DNA of 8,696 bases from an uncultured Ruminococcus sp. (GCA_902773455.1 CACYEW010000092.1:1-8696); one strand, 5' to 3'; counted from the stretch's first letter, positions 1 to 6,663 are shown. Notes: generated by a model not told the origin, from the letters alone. Program-made: numbers and translations.

Positions 1-186
1 CTTCACGAGGGCAAATATCATCAGATAAAGCGTATGTTCGCCTCGGTCGGCAACAAGATCGTGCGGCTTGCGCGCACGAAATTCGGCGGAATTTCACTCG
101 ATCCGTCGCTTCCGCCCGGAAAATGGCGGTATCTGACTGAGCAAGAAGAAACGGTTTTTGCCGAAAATAATAAAAAAACATATTGA
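1..186 (+). CDS. RsuA-family rRNA pseudouridine synthase, C-terminal fragment (5' end outside window)
   Basis: This is the last 61 codons of a gene that begins before the window; the stop is TGA at 184-186. The visible protein starts LHEGKYHQIKRMFASVGNKI and continues with VRLARTKFGGISLD. The EGKYHQIKRMF block is the conserved C-terminal motif of the RsuA/RluB/RluE/RluF family, which converts specific uridines in rRNA to pseudouridine in the cytoplasm. The GKYHQ(V/I)KRMFA form with the following GN resembles RsuA, which modifies 16S rRNA at U516. The catalytic Asp and the S4-like N-terminal domain lie outside the window, so the exact target is an inference. The tail after KWRYLT is short and charged, as usual for the family. 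The -35 element of the next promoter overlaps the stop codon. Confidence 0.87.
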   Translation, partial: LHEGKYHQIKRMFASVGNKIVRLARTKFGGISLDPSLPPGKWRYLTEQEETVFAENNKKTY

Positions 187-211
187 CCTGCCGCCTCCGC
201 TTTGGTATAAT
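183..211 (+). promoter_or_regulatory. Sigma-A promoter at the end of the rsuA-type gene
   Basis: TTGACC at 183-188 and TATAAT at 206-211 are separated by exactly 17 bases. The -10 is perfect and the -35 matches five of six bases. The -35 overlaps the TGA of the upstream gene. Transcription would start near 218 and run into the dockerin reading frame, and perhaps on into tex. Confidence 0.7.
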
Positions 212-279
212 AAGCAAAAAACGTTCAAAAGTGAAAAAAACGAATCTTAAGAAATATATAGATATACATTCACTGCGGC

Positions 280-804
280 ATGATGCTCGGCGAGGCTCAT
301 CCGCACGCTTTGCACGGACCCGAATGGGTGTGGTCGGAGGATTACAAGACTGCAAAAGCTGTTTTTGTCTGCGAAGAATGCGGAAAGAGCCTGACCTTCG
401 GCGCGTCGGTAACGAAAAACCGGCTCGAATACACCGCGACCGTTTCCGCGTATGAAACGGAGTATTCCGATACGGTGTCGTTCACGCCCGGCGACTGCAA
501 CGGCGACAGAATAACGGACGGCAGGGATCTCGTACGTCTGCGCAGGTATCTTTCCTGTTACGAGGATGATACGGGCGAGTCGGACGTCCCCGTTTTACCC
601 GGAGCGGATATCAACGGCGACGGCAGGACCGACGGCAGAGATCTGATAAGGCTCCGCAAGCTTCTTTCGGAAGGCGAAAACGCCGCGGGATCGGGACCGC
701 GCGAACAAACGTTATATATTTTGTTTGACAAAAGATACGCGGTATCGCAAAACCGTATTGACTTAACGGCAAAACCGTGGTATAATCATACGCATCAACT
801 ATAA
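280..804 (+). CDS. Short dockerin type I protein, probable remnant of a larger secreted protein
   Basis: The 174-residue frame has three parts. Residues 10-45 resemble the repeat modules of clostridial surface proteins, with GPEWVWSEDY followed by a CEEC pair at 31-34. Residues 71-91 and 109-129 are the two calcium-binding repeats of a type I dockerin. Ligands fit positions 1, 3, 5 and 12 of the loop: D72/N74/D76/D83 and D110/N112/D114/D121, each followed by a DL(V/I)RLR helix. Dockerins bind cohesin modules on scaffoldins or surface proteins outside the cell. No signal peptide and no Shine-Dalgarno sequence precede the ATG pair at 280 and 283. The last 45 residues after LLSEG look non-domain and run through the tex promoter, so the original stop seems lost. 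A GTG at 231 starts a different frame reading VKKTNLKKYI, which resembles the start of a signal peptide. I infer an internally deleted, decayed gene, although a short expressed protein cannot be excluded. Confidence 0.5.
   Translation: MMLGEAHPHALHGPEWVWSEDYKTAKAVFVCEECGKSLTFGASVTKNRLEYTATVSAYETEYSDTVSFTPGDCNGDRITDGRDLVRLRRYLSCYEDDTGESDVPVLPGADINGDGRTDGRDLIRLRKLLSEGENAAGSGPREQTLYILFDKRYAVSQNRIDLTAKPWYNHTHQL
758..786 (+). promoter_or_regulatory. Sigma-A promoter of tex
   Basis: TTGACT at 758-763 and TATAAT at 781-786 are spaced by 17 bases. The predicted start is near 793, 25 bases before the tex ATG. The ten-base sequence GCAAAACCGT occurs at 747-756 and again at 769-778, on either side of the -35. 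The promoter lies inside the apparent tail of the dockerin frame. Confidence 0.8.
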
Positions 805-807
805 GGA
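803..807 (+). promoter_or_regulatory. Ribosome binding site of tex
   Basis: AAGGA lies 10 bases before the ATG at 818. It supports that start and overlaps the stop of the dockerin frame. Confidence 0.6.
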
Positions 808-817
808 AAATATAAAA

Positions 818-2971
818 ATGGACATCATCAGAAAATTAGCGGAAGAATTCAAATTAAGAGAAGAACAGGTGACAAACACCGTCGCGCTGATAGACGACGG
901 CAATACGATACCGTTCATAGCGCGTTACAGAAAAGAAGTCACCGGCTCGCTCGACGATACGGTGCTGCGCTCTCTCTACGACAGGCTGAATTATCTTCGC
1001 AACATCGAAAAGAGAAAAGAAGAAGTAAAAGCGGCGATAGAAGGTCAGGGTAAGCTGACCGACGAGATAGTCAAAGCGCTCGAAGAGGCGCAGACTCTGA
1101 CCGAGGTCGAAGATATCTACCGCCCGTACAAACAGAAAAAGAAAACGAGAGCTTCCGTCGCCCGCGAAAAAGGTCTCGAACCTCTCGCCGCGCTCATTTC
1201 GGAACAGAGAAAAACGTACGAAAAACCGATACCGGAGATCGCCGCCGATTATATCGACGAAGAAAAAGGCGTGCTGACGGCGGAGGAAGCGCTCGCCGGA
1301 GCAAACGACATAATAGCAGAGGATATCTCGGATAACGCCGAGGTGAGAAAAGAGATTCGCCAGACCACGTTCGATTACGGCACGCTCGTCAGCAAAAAGG
1401 CGAAGGAGGAAGACTCCGTTTATTCGATGTACTACGAGTATTCCGAGCGCGTGAACAAAATCCCGCATCACAGGATACTCGCGATAAACCGCGGCGAAAA
1501 GGAAGAGTTCCTGAAGGTGGATATAGAGGCGCCGAAGGATATGGTGCTCAACTATATGTTCGACAAATTCATCACCGAATACGACAGTCCCGCCCGCCGT
1601 TATGTCGAAGCCGCCGTGCTCGACGCGTACGACAGACTCATAGCTCCGTCGATCGAGCGCGAGATCCGCTCCGATCTGTTCGACGCAGCAAGCGAGGGCG
1701 CGATATCGCTGTTTTCGGAGAATCTCCGCAATCTGCTGCTCACGCCTCCGCTCAAAGGCAAGACCGTGCTCGGCCTCGACCCCGGTTACAGAACGGGCTG
1801 CAAGCTCGCCGTGGTGGATAAGACGGGCAAGGTGCTCGACACCGCCGTCATCTATCCGACGATGAAGCAGGAGTATAAAATAGAAGAAGCGAAGGTCACG
1901 GTGAAGCGCCTTATCAAAAAATGGGGCGTGAACGTGGTCGCGATAGGCAACGGCACCGCCTCTAAAGAGAGCGAGATATTCATAGCCGATGTGCTGAAAG
2001 AGATCGGTAACGGCTGCAAATATATAATGGTCAGCGAAGCGGGCGCAAGCGTTTATTCCGCCTCAAAGCTCGCCGCCGACGAATTCCCCGATTTCGACGT
2101 AACGCAGAGAAGCGCCGTGTCCATAGCGCGAAGACTTCAGGATCCGCTTGCGGAGCTCGTCAAAATAGATCCGAAATCCATCGGCGTCGGTCAGTATCAG
2201 CACGATATGAAACCGGCGAGGCTCGACGAGGCGCTCACCGGCGTTGTCGAGGACTGCGTCAACTCGGTCGGCGTAGACGTGAACACGGCGTCGCATTCGC
2301 TTTTGTCGTACATCGCCGGCATAAACGCCGCGTCGGCGAAGAACATAGTCAAATACCGCGAGGAAAACGGTGAATTCTCAAGCAGGGAGGAGCTGCTCAA
2401 AGTTCCGCGTATCGGCGCGAAGGCTTACGAGCAGTGCGCCGGCTTCCTGCGCGTACCGCAGGGCAGGGAGGTCCTCGACAATACGGGCGTGCATCCCGAA
2501 TCCTACGAGGCGGCGAAGAAGCTGCTCGATATGTTCGGTATCACCGAAACGGACGTTTCAAAGGGTCTTGCTTCGGATCTGCCGGAGCTCGTCAAAGAAG
2601 CCGGGACCGATAAGATCTGCGCCGAACTCGGCATAGGCAAACCGACGCTCGCCGATATAGTCAAAGAACTGATGAAACCGGGCAGAGACCTGCGCGACGA
2701 TTTCGCCGCTCCGGTGCTGCGCGACGATATACTCGATATGAACGATCTGAAAGAGGGCATGGAGCTGACCGGAGTGGTCAGAAACGTCATAGATTTCGGC
2801 GCCTTCGTAGATATCGGCGTGCATCAGGACGGTCTCGTCCACATATCGCAGATATCGAACAAATATATAAAGCATCCGTCGGAGGTGCTCTCTGTCGGCG
2901 ACGTCGTAAAAGTCAAAGTGCTGAGCGTCGATCCGGTAAAAAAGCGTATCGCGCTGACGATGAAATTCTGA
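818..2971 (+). CDS. tex: Tex, S1-domain RNA-binding transcription accessory protein
   Basis: The 717-residue protein matches the usual length and architecture of Tex, a cytoplasmic nucleic-acid-binding protein linked to transcription and RNA handling. The N-terminal helical Tex region covers about residues 1-200 and includes the typical GNTIPFIARYRKE at 28-40. A YqgF/RNase H-like domain follows at about 315-440, with VLGLDPGYRTGCKLAVVD at 317-334, IGNGTAS at 376-382 and SEAGASVYSAS at 406-416. Helix-hairpin-helix repeats lie at about 490-560 (INAASAKNIVKYREENGEF, then LLKVPRIGAKAYEQCAGFLR). A C-terminal S1 domain lies at about 644-717 (GVVRNVIDFGAFVDIGVHQD, GLVHIS). The start is supported by AAGGA upstream and a canonical promoter. 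There is no frameshift or missing domain. No GC-rich terminator follows the stop. Confidence 0.98.
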   Translation: MDIIRKLAEEFKLREEQVTNTVALIDDGNTIPFIARYRKEVTGSLDDTVLRSLYDRLNYLRNIEKRKEEVKAAIEGQGKLTDEIVKALEEAQTLTEVEDIYRPYKQKKKTRASVAREKGLEPLAALISEQRKTYEKPIPEIAADYIDEEKGVLTAEEALAGANDIIAEDISDNAEVRKEIRQTTFDYGTLVSKKAKEEDSVYSMYYEYSERVNKIPHHRILAINRGEKEEFLKVDIEAPKDMVLNYMFDKFITEYDSPARRYVEAAVLDAYDRLIAPSIEREIRSDLFDAASEGAISLFSENLRNLLLTPPLKGKTVLGLDPGYRTGCKLAVVDKTGKVLDTAVIYPTMKQEYKIEEAKVTVKRLIKKWGVNVVAIGNGTASKESEIFIADVLKEIGNGCKYIMVSEAGASVYSASKLAADEFPDFDVTQRSAVSIARRLQDPLAELVKIDPKSIGVGQYQHDMKPARLDEALTGVVEDCVNSVGVDVNTASHSLLSYIAGINAASAKNIVKYREENGEFSSREELLKVPRIGAKAYEQCAGFLRVPQGREVLDNTGVHPESYEAAKKLLDMFGITETDVSKGLASDLPELVKEAGTDKICAELGIGKPTLADIVKELMKPGRDLRDDFAAPVLRDDILDMNDLKEGMELTGVVRNVIDFGAFVDIGVHQDGLVHISQISNKYIKHPSEVLSVGDVVKVKVLSVDPVKKRIALTMKF

Positions 2972-3034
2972 TTTTTAATATATTAAAAAGTTTTCCCGGT
3001 CAAAAAAGATCGCAAAAAACGCAAAAACAGAATA

Positions 3035-3055
3035 ATTTGTGCAAACTGCACAAAT
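3035..3055. promoter_or_regulatory. Perfect palindrome, candidate operator
   Basis: The arms ATTTGTGCA and TGCACAAAT are perfect inverse complements around a 3-base centre, AAC. The centre lies about 76 bases before the predicted transcription start of the ATPase gene, upstream of its -35. This symmetry suits a dimeric regulator, perhaps a sugar-responsive repressor or activator. The family is not identifiable from the site alone. Confidence 0.5.
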
Positions 3056-3085
3056 AACTAAATCAAAATTTGGGAAATAAACATC

Positions 3086-3114
3086 TTTAAAAATTCACAA
3101 ATATTTGATATAAT
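3086..3114 (+). promoter_or_regulatory. Extended -10 promoter of the ABC ATPase gene
   Basis: TATAAT at 3109-3114 is preceded by TGA, giving an extended -10. A partial -35, TTTAAA at 3086-3091 (four of six bases), lies 17 bases upstream. Transcription would start near 3121, leaving a leader of about 50 bases. Confidence 0.75.
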
Positions 3115-3157
3115 ATCCCGTGTAAAAAAGTTGATTTTTTCGATTTCATTCGAATAC

Positions 3158-3164
3158 AAAGGAG
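3158..3164 (+). promoter_or_regulatory. Ribosome binding site of the ABC ATPase gene
   Basis: AAAGGAG lies 6 bases before the ATG at 3171, a strong match at ideal spacing that fixes this start. Confidence 0.85.
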
Positions 3165-3170
3165 TTATTT

Positions 3171-4292
3171 ATGGCAAGTCTATCATTAAAGCACATCTAC
3201 AAGAAGTATCCCGGCGGCGTCGTAGCCGTATCGGATTTCTGCCTTGACATCAAGGATAAGGAATTTATCGTTTTCGTCGGTCCTTCCGGCTGCGGTAAAT
3301 CCACGACGCTCCGTATGATCGCGGGTCTTGAAGAGATCACCGAAGGCGAGCTCTTCATCGGCGACAAACTCGTAAACGACGTTGCCCCGAAAGACAGAGA
3401 CATAGCGATGGTGTTCCAGAACTACGCTTTGTATCCGCATATGACCGTTTTCGAAAATATGGCGTTCGGCCTTAAGCTCCGCAAAACTCCGAAGGAAGAG
3501 ATCAAGCGCAGAGTTGAAGAAGCCGCCCGTATACTCGATATAAACCACCTGCTCGAAAGACGTCCGAAGGCTTTGTCCGGCGGTCAGAAACAGCGTGTCG
3601 CGCTCGGCCGCGCCATAGTCCGTAACCCGAAGGTCTTCCTTCTCGACGAACCTCTGTCAAACCTCGACGCGAAACTCCGTGCAACGATGAGAACCGAGCT
3701 TACGCTCCTTCACAAGAGACTCGGTACGACGTTCGTATACGTTACGCACGACCAGGTAGAGGCTATGACGATGGCTTCGAGAATAGTCGTTATGAAAGAC
3801 GGTAAGATCCAGCAGGTCGATTCGCCTCAGAACCTTTACGACAAGCCCAACAAGATATTCGTCGCCGGATTTATCGGAACTCCTCCGATGAACTTCATCG
3901 ACGCGTCGATCCAGCAGAAGGGCGACGATCTCTACATAGTATTCGGTGAAAACGAACTCAAGCTCCCGCAGGATAAATCGACCAACCCCGCTCTGCGCGA
4001 ATATATCGGTAAAGAAGTTACCGCAGGCCTTCGTCCCGAATGTATCCACGACGAACCCATGTATCTGTCGCAGTTCCCGGATACCTGCATAGATGCGTAC
4101 GTGGAAGTTACCGAGCTTATGGGCGCCGAGATATATCTCTACCTCAGAGCCGAAAAAGCCGAAGAAGTAAAGTTGACCGCACGCGTTTCTTCCCGTTCGA
4201 CCGCGAGAGCCGGCGACACGATAAAGGTAGCGCTCGACATTTCGAGAATGCACATATTCGATAAAGATACTGAAGAGTGCATCTGCCATTGA
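3171..4292 (+). CDS. ugpC: Sugar ABC transporter ATP-binding protein, MalK/UgpC/MsmX family
   Basis: This 373-residue cytoplasmic ATPase powers carbohydrate import through membrane permeases. All nucleotide-binding motifs are intact: Walker A GPSGCGKST at 37-45, the Q-loop glutamine at 83 (VFQNYALYPH), signature LSGGQKQR at 135-142, Walker B VFLLDEP at 155-161 with the D-loop SNLD following, and the switch histidine at 193 (VTHDQ). A C-terminal regulatory/TOBE region at about 235-373 includes GLRPE at 286-290, and the overall length is that of MalK, UgpC and MsmX. No permease or solute-binding gene is adjacent. In many Firmicutes one MsmX-type ATPase serves several sugar transporters, and the isolated position here fits that. 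The transported sugar cannot be told from the sequence. Strong translation signals and a promoter with an upstream palindrome suggest high, regulated expression. A GC-rich stem-loop follows the stop. Confidence 0.95.
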   Translation: MASLSLKHIYKKYPGGVVAVSDFCLDIKDKEFIVFVGPSGCGKSTTLRMIAGLEEITEGELFIGDKLVNDVAPKDRDIAMVFQNYALYPHMTVFENMAFGLKLRKTPKEEIKRRVEEAARILDINHLLERRPKALSGGQKQRVALGRAIVRNPKVFLLDEPLSNLDAKLRATMRTELTLLHKRLGTTFVYVTHDQVEAMTMASRIVVMKDGKIQQVDSPQNLYDKPNKIFVAGFIGTPPMNFIDASIQQKGDDLYIVFGENELKLPQDKSTNPALREYIGKEVTAGLRPECIHDEPMYLSQFPDTCIDAYVEVTELMGAEIYLYLRAEKAEEVKLTARVSSRSTARAGDTIKVALDISRMHIFDKDTEECICH

Positions 4293-4308
4293 CGATACAA
4301 TAATAAAG

Positions 4309-4334
4309 AACGGCGGGACGGAAGCCCCGCCGTT
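4309..4334 (+). terminator. GC-rich stem-loop between the ATPase and lipoprotein genes (partial terminator or mRNA stabiliser)
   Basis: AACGGCGGG at 4309-4317 pairs perfectly with CCCGCCGTT at 4326-4334 around an 8-base loop, 16 bases after the ATPase stop. Only TTT then ACTG follows, so the U-tract is too short for a strong intrinsic terminator. It may act as an attenuator or protect the 3' end of the ATPase message while allowing read-through. Confidence 0.6.
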
Positions 4335-4347
4335 TACTGCGAAAGAG

Positions 4348-4352
4348 AAAGG
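4348..4352 (+). promoter_or_regulatory. Ribosome binding site of the lipoprotein gene
   Basis: AAAGG within AGAGAAAGG lies 6 bases before the ATG at 4359. No separate promoter is evident between the stem-loop and this start: a TATAAT at 4353-4358 has no -35 at normal spacing and lies at the start codon. Confidence 0.65.
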
Positions 4353-4358
4353 TATAAT

Positions 4359-6326
4359 ATGAAAAAAATCATAGCAGCGATTTCAGCGGCGTTATTCGTA
4401 CTGTCGATATTGGCGGGCTGCGCCGAAAAACCGGTAGTCCCCGTCACTTCGGAACAGACTGCCGCACCCGAAACGGAAGTCAGGACCGACGCCGCGACCG
4501 AACCTGTAACGGAAGCTCCGGTTATAGAAGAAGATAATTTCGCCGGTACTCCCGCTTACACGACGGACGGCGATAAAATAATCGTCGACGGCGTCGCGTA
4601 CCCGAACACCAAAAATATGACCATGGGCGTCACTTACGCCGTGGACGACGTCGGACGCGAAGTCATGACAAACGCAGGTCAGTACAGAACCGATAAATAC
4701 GTCGGCATATTCTATTTCCTCTGGATCGGCGAGCACGGCGATTCAGGCGAGCTCGATATGACCAAAATAATGGAAGCGGGCGGAGAAGCCGCCAAGAAAG
4801 GCAACTATTCCGGCTGGGGTCCCGTCGGCGCGATGCACTTCTGGGGCGAACCGCTTTACGGTTACTATTACTCCAAAGATACCTGGGTAATGAGAAAGCA
4901 TATCGAAGAGCTTACGCTTGCGAATATCGATTTCGTTTATATCGATATTACGAACGGCCCGACGTATATGACAAACGCGAAAAACCTGATGAAGATCATG
5001 CACGAGTTCAACGAGCAGGGTTACAACGCTCCGAAGATCGTGTTCTATACGCACACAAGCAGTCCTTCCGTCGTGAAAACGATTTATGACGGCATCTACA
5101 AAAACGATTATATGCCCGACACCTGGCTTATGCTCGACGGCAAGCCTGCGGTCATAGCCTATGAAGGCGACTGCAAAAGCGCTTTGAAGCAGGAGATTTT
5201 CGATTTCTTCTCATACAGAGAACCGCAGTGGCCGAACGAAGCTCAGAAGAAGAACGGCTGGCCGTGGATGGACTTCACCCGTCCCCAGAGAGTTTTCAAG
5301 AATAAAAACGGCGAAAGAGAAGCGATAAGCGTCTCCGTCGCTCAGCACAGCGGTACGGTATGCTTTTCCGACTCGGCTTTCTACGGCGACAGAACGAACC
5401 GCGGCAGAAACTTCCATAACGGCAAGAACGATCCCGCCGAGGACGCCATCCTCTACGGTTACAACTTCCAGGAACAGTGGGACAGAGCGTGCCGCGCAGA
5501 CGTGCCGTACGTATTCGTGACCGGCTGGAACGAATGGGTGGCGCAGAGACAGGATCCGAATATGAACGGCAGAAGGAATCAGGTCAATTTCGTTGATACC
5601 GCTTCGATCGAATTTTCAAGAGACGTCGAGCCGATGCGCGGCGGATATTTCGACAACTACTATATGCAGCTGATCGACAATATCAGAAAATTCAAAGGCT
5701 CCGCACCGGTGCTCGTACAGGATACGAGAAAGGTTATTGACATCAAGGGATCGTTCGATCAGTGGAACGATATACTCGTCACGTATTCTGACCCGACCGG
5801 CGATACCGTCGATCGCAAGGGAATGGCGTTCGGAAGCAAACGCGTGACGGACAAATCGGGCAATAACGATATCATCGCCGCGAAAATAGTGTACGATAAA
5901 ACGAATATGTATTTCTATATTGAAACGGCAAACGAAGAGGGAATTTCCGATTACGAAAAAGATACGTCGTGGATGCAGCTGTTCATAAACTCCGATTTCA
6001 ACGCCGCGACCGGATTTTACGGTTACGATTACGTCGTGAACTACGAGCCGAAGAGCAAAGAGCTCACCACGCTCGGCAAAGCGAAATCGAACGGAAAAGA
6101 CTTTGATTTCGAATCTGTCGAAGATATCGAATACAGATATGAAGGAAACAAAATGATGATCAAAGTCCCGCTCGCTTCGCTCGGCATAAACGATTTTCAT
6201 CAGATCAAGCTTTCGTTCAAACTGGTCGACAGCCATACGAAGGTGACCACGATGGAACAGATGTATTCCGAAGGCGACGTCGCGCCTCTCGGCAGACTCG
6301 ATTACGTATTTCAGAATTACAAATAA
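4359..6326 (+). CDS. Surface lipoprotein with GH71/99-like barrel and C-terminal CBM9-like domain
   Basis: The 655-residue product starts with a lipoprotein signal peptide (MKKIIAAISAALFVLSILAG) and a lipobox cysteine at 21, so it should be anchored outside the membrane. A linker rich in T, E, P and A spans about 22-60. Residues about 105-445 resemble the large, poorly characterised GH71/99-like family: YVGIFYFLWIGEHG at 114-127, HFWGEPLYGYYYSKDTW at 160-176, FVYIDITNG at 192-200, FVTGWNEW at 386-393 and FSRDVEPMRGGYFDNYY at 419-435. Residues about 458-655 resemble a CBM9-like carbohydrate-binding domain (IKGSFDQWNDI, then GNNDIIAAKIVYDKTNMYFY, then WMQLFIN). The likely role is binding, and possibly endo-type cleavage, of a polysaccharide at the cell surface. 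The substrate is unknown. The region after GWNEW lacks the second acidic residue seen in the GH99/WbsX-type NEWxEG motif, so activity is uncertain. It probably shares a transcript with the sugar ATPase and ends at the terminator at 6334. Confidence 0.85.
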   Translation: MKKIIAAISAALFVLSILAGCAEKPVVPVTSEQTAAPETEVRTDAATEPVTEAPVIEEDNFAGTPAYTTDGDKIIVDGVAYPNTKNMTMGVTYAVDDVGREVMTNAGQYRTDKYVGIFYFLWIGEHGDSGELDMTKIMEAGGEAAKKGNYSGWGPVGAMHFWGEPLYGYYYSKDTWVMRKHIEELTLANIDFVYIDITNGPTYMTNAKNLMKIMHEFNEQGYNAPKIVFYTHTSSPSVVKTIYDGIYKNDYMPDTWLMLDGKPAVIAYEGDCKSALKQEIFDFFSYREPQWPNEAQKKNGWPWMDFTRPQRVFKNKNGEREAISVSVAQHSGTVCFSDSAFYGDRTNRGRNFHNGKNDPAEDAILYGYNFQEQWDRACRADVPYVFVTGWNEWVAQRQDPNMNGRRNQVNFVDTASIEFSRDVEPMRGGYFDNYYMQLIDNIRKFKGSAPVLVQDTRKVIDIKGSFDQWNDILVTYSDPTGDTVDRKGMAFGSKRVTDKSGNNDIIAAKIVYDKTNMYFYIETANEEGISDYEKDTSWMQLFINSDFNAATGFYGYDYVVNYEPKSKELTTLGKAKSNGKDFDFESVEDIEYRYEGNKMMIKVPLASLGINDFHQIKLSFKLVDSHTKVTTMEQMYSEGDVAPLGRLDYVFQNYK

Positions 6327-6333
6327 AACAAAT

Positions 6334-6366
6334 AAGATCGGAGGCGGTCAGACCGCCTCCGATCTT
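6334..6366. terminator. Bidirectional intrinsic terminator
   Basis: A 16-base arm at 6334-6349 is perfectly complementary to 6351-6366 around A6350; in practice the loop will be about 3-5 bases. On the + strand it is followed by TTGATTTTAT after the arm's own TT. On the minus strand it is followed by TATTTGTTTTA. It sits between two converging genes, the lipoprotein gene (stop 6324-6326) and the abrB-like gene (stop 6380-6382), and can end both transcripts. Confidence 0.9.
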
Positions 6367-6379
6367 TTGATTTTATCGA

Positions 6380-6628
6380 TCAGTTTTTGCCCTCGGTAAG
6401 GGATTTGATGCAGTTTTTGCAGATGAGTTTGCCTTTGAAGTAAGTTACTTCGTCAGCGTCGCCGCAGAAAACGCAAGAGGGTTGATATTTCTTAAGGATT
6501 ATTTTATCGTCTTCGGTGAATATTTCTACCGGATCGCGGCTCGCAATATCCATTTTCTTGCGCAGCTCCATGGGGAGAACTATTCTGCCGAGCTCGTCGA
6601 TCTTTCTGACAATTCCGGTTGATTTCAT
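6380..6628 (-). CDS. abrB: AbrB-family transition-state regulator with CxxC-CxxC tail
   Basis: The 82-residue protein opens with MKSTGIVRKIDELGRIVLPM, the hallmark of the AbrB/SpoVT swapped-hairpin DNA-binding domain (residues 1-50). Such proteins form dimers or tetramers that bind AT-rich promoters and hold down stationary-phase genes in growing Firmicutes. The C-terminal half differs from Bacillus subtilis AbrB: it carries C52-x2-C55 and C70-x2-C73, spaced like a small zinc ribbon, so metal binding is likely but inferred. The start is fixed by AGGAGA on the minus strand (6639-6644) 10 bases upstream. The gene faces the lipoprotein gene across a shared terminator and is divergent from the hexosaminidase gene. 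Two perfect 0A-box sequences upstream suggest control by Spo0A, as known for abrB in Bacillus. Autoregulation is common in the family. Confidence 0.95.
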   Translation of the reverse strand: MKSTGIVRKIDELGRIVLPMELRKKMDIASRDPVEIFTEDDKIILKKYQPSCVFCGDADEVTYFKGKLICKNCIKSLTEGKN

Positions 6629-6638
6629 ATTTTTTACA

Positions 6639-6644
6639 TCTCCT
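6639..6644 (-). promoter_or_regulatory. Ribosome binding site of the abrB-like gene
   Basis: TCTCCT on the + strand reads AGGAGA on the minus strand, 10 bases before the start codon at 6628. This supports the start. Confidence 0.8.
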
Positions 6645-6663
6645 ATTGTTATTTGTTTTATTG

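Larger units (their letters stand above)
2972..3170. other. AT-rich intergenic regulatory region upstream of the ABC ATPase gene
   Basis: This 199-base gap is strongly AT-rich. It contains a perfect palindrome, an extended -10 promoter and a strong ribosome binding site, all listed separately. I see no open frame and no convincing tex terminator in it. A weak inverted pair, TTCGA and TCGAA around six bases, lies just before the ribosome binding site at about 3139-3154. Confidence 0.7.

Noticed and set aside
183..455. 90-codon frame from TTG at 183 as an independent gene
   Set aside because: It overlaps the promoter and the dockerin frame and is not a known domain. Only its segment from GTG 231 (VKKTNLKKYI) is noted as a possible relic of a signal peptide.
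854..1471. 205-codon minus-strand frame opposite tex
   Set aside because: Phenylalanine- and arginine-rich antisense shadow of a well-supported gene.
1603..1609. TGTCGAA within tex (and again at 6116-6122 in the lipoprotein gene) as Spo0A boxes
   Set aside because: These are inside coding sequence and explained by common codons; only the intergenic copies are credited.
2972..3005. Terminator after tex
   Set aside because: Only an AT-only palindrome (TTAATATATTAA) is present; no GC stem followed by a U-tract.
3657..4289. 210-codon minus-strand frame opposite the ABC ATPase gene
   Set aside because: Antisense shadow with arginine-, tyrosine- and valine-rich composition, no motifs and no ribosome binding site.
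4353..4358. TATAAT just before the lipoprotein ATG as a -10 element
   Set aside because: No -35 at 16-18 bases upstream and no extended -10; transcription would begin inside the gene beyond its start codon.
5616..6236. 206-codon minus-strand frame opposite the lipoprotein gene
   Set aside because: Antisense shadow without domains.
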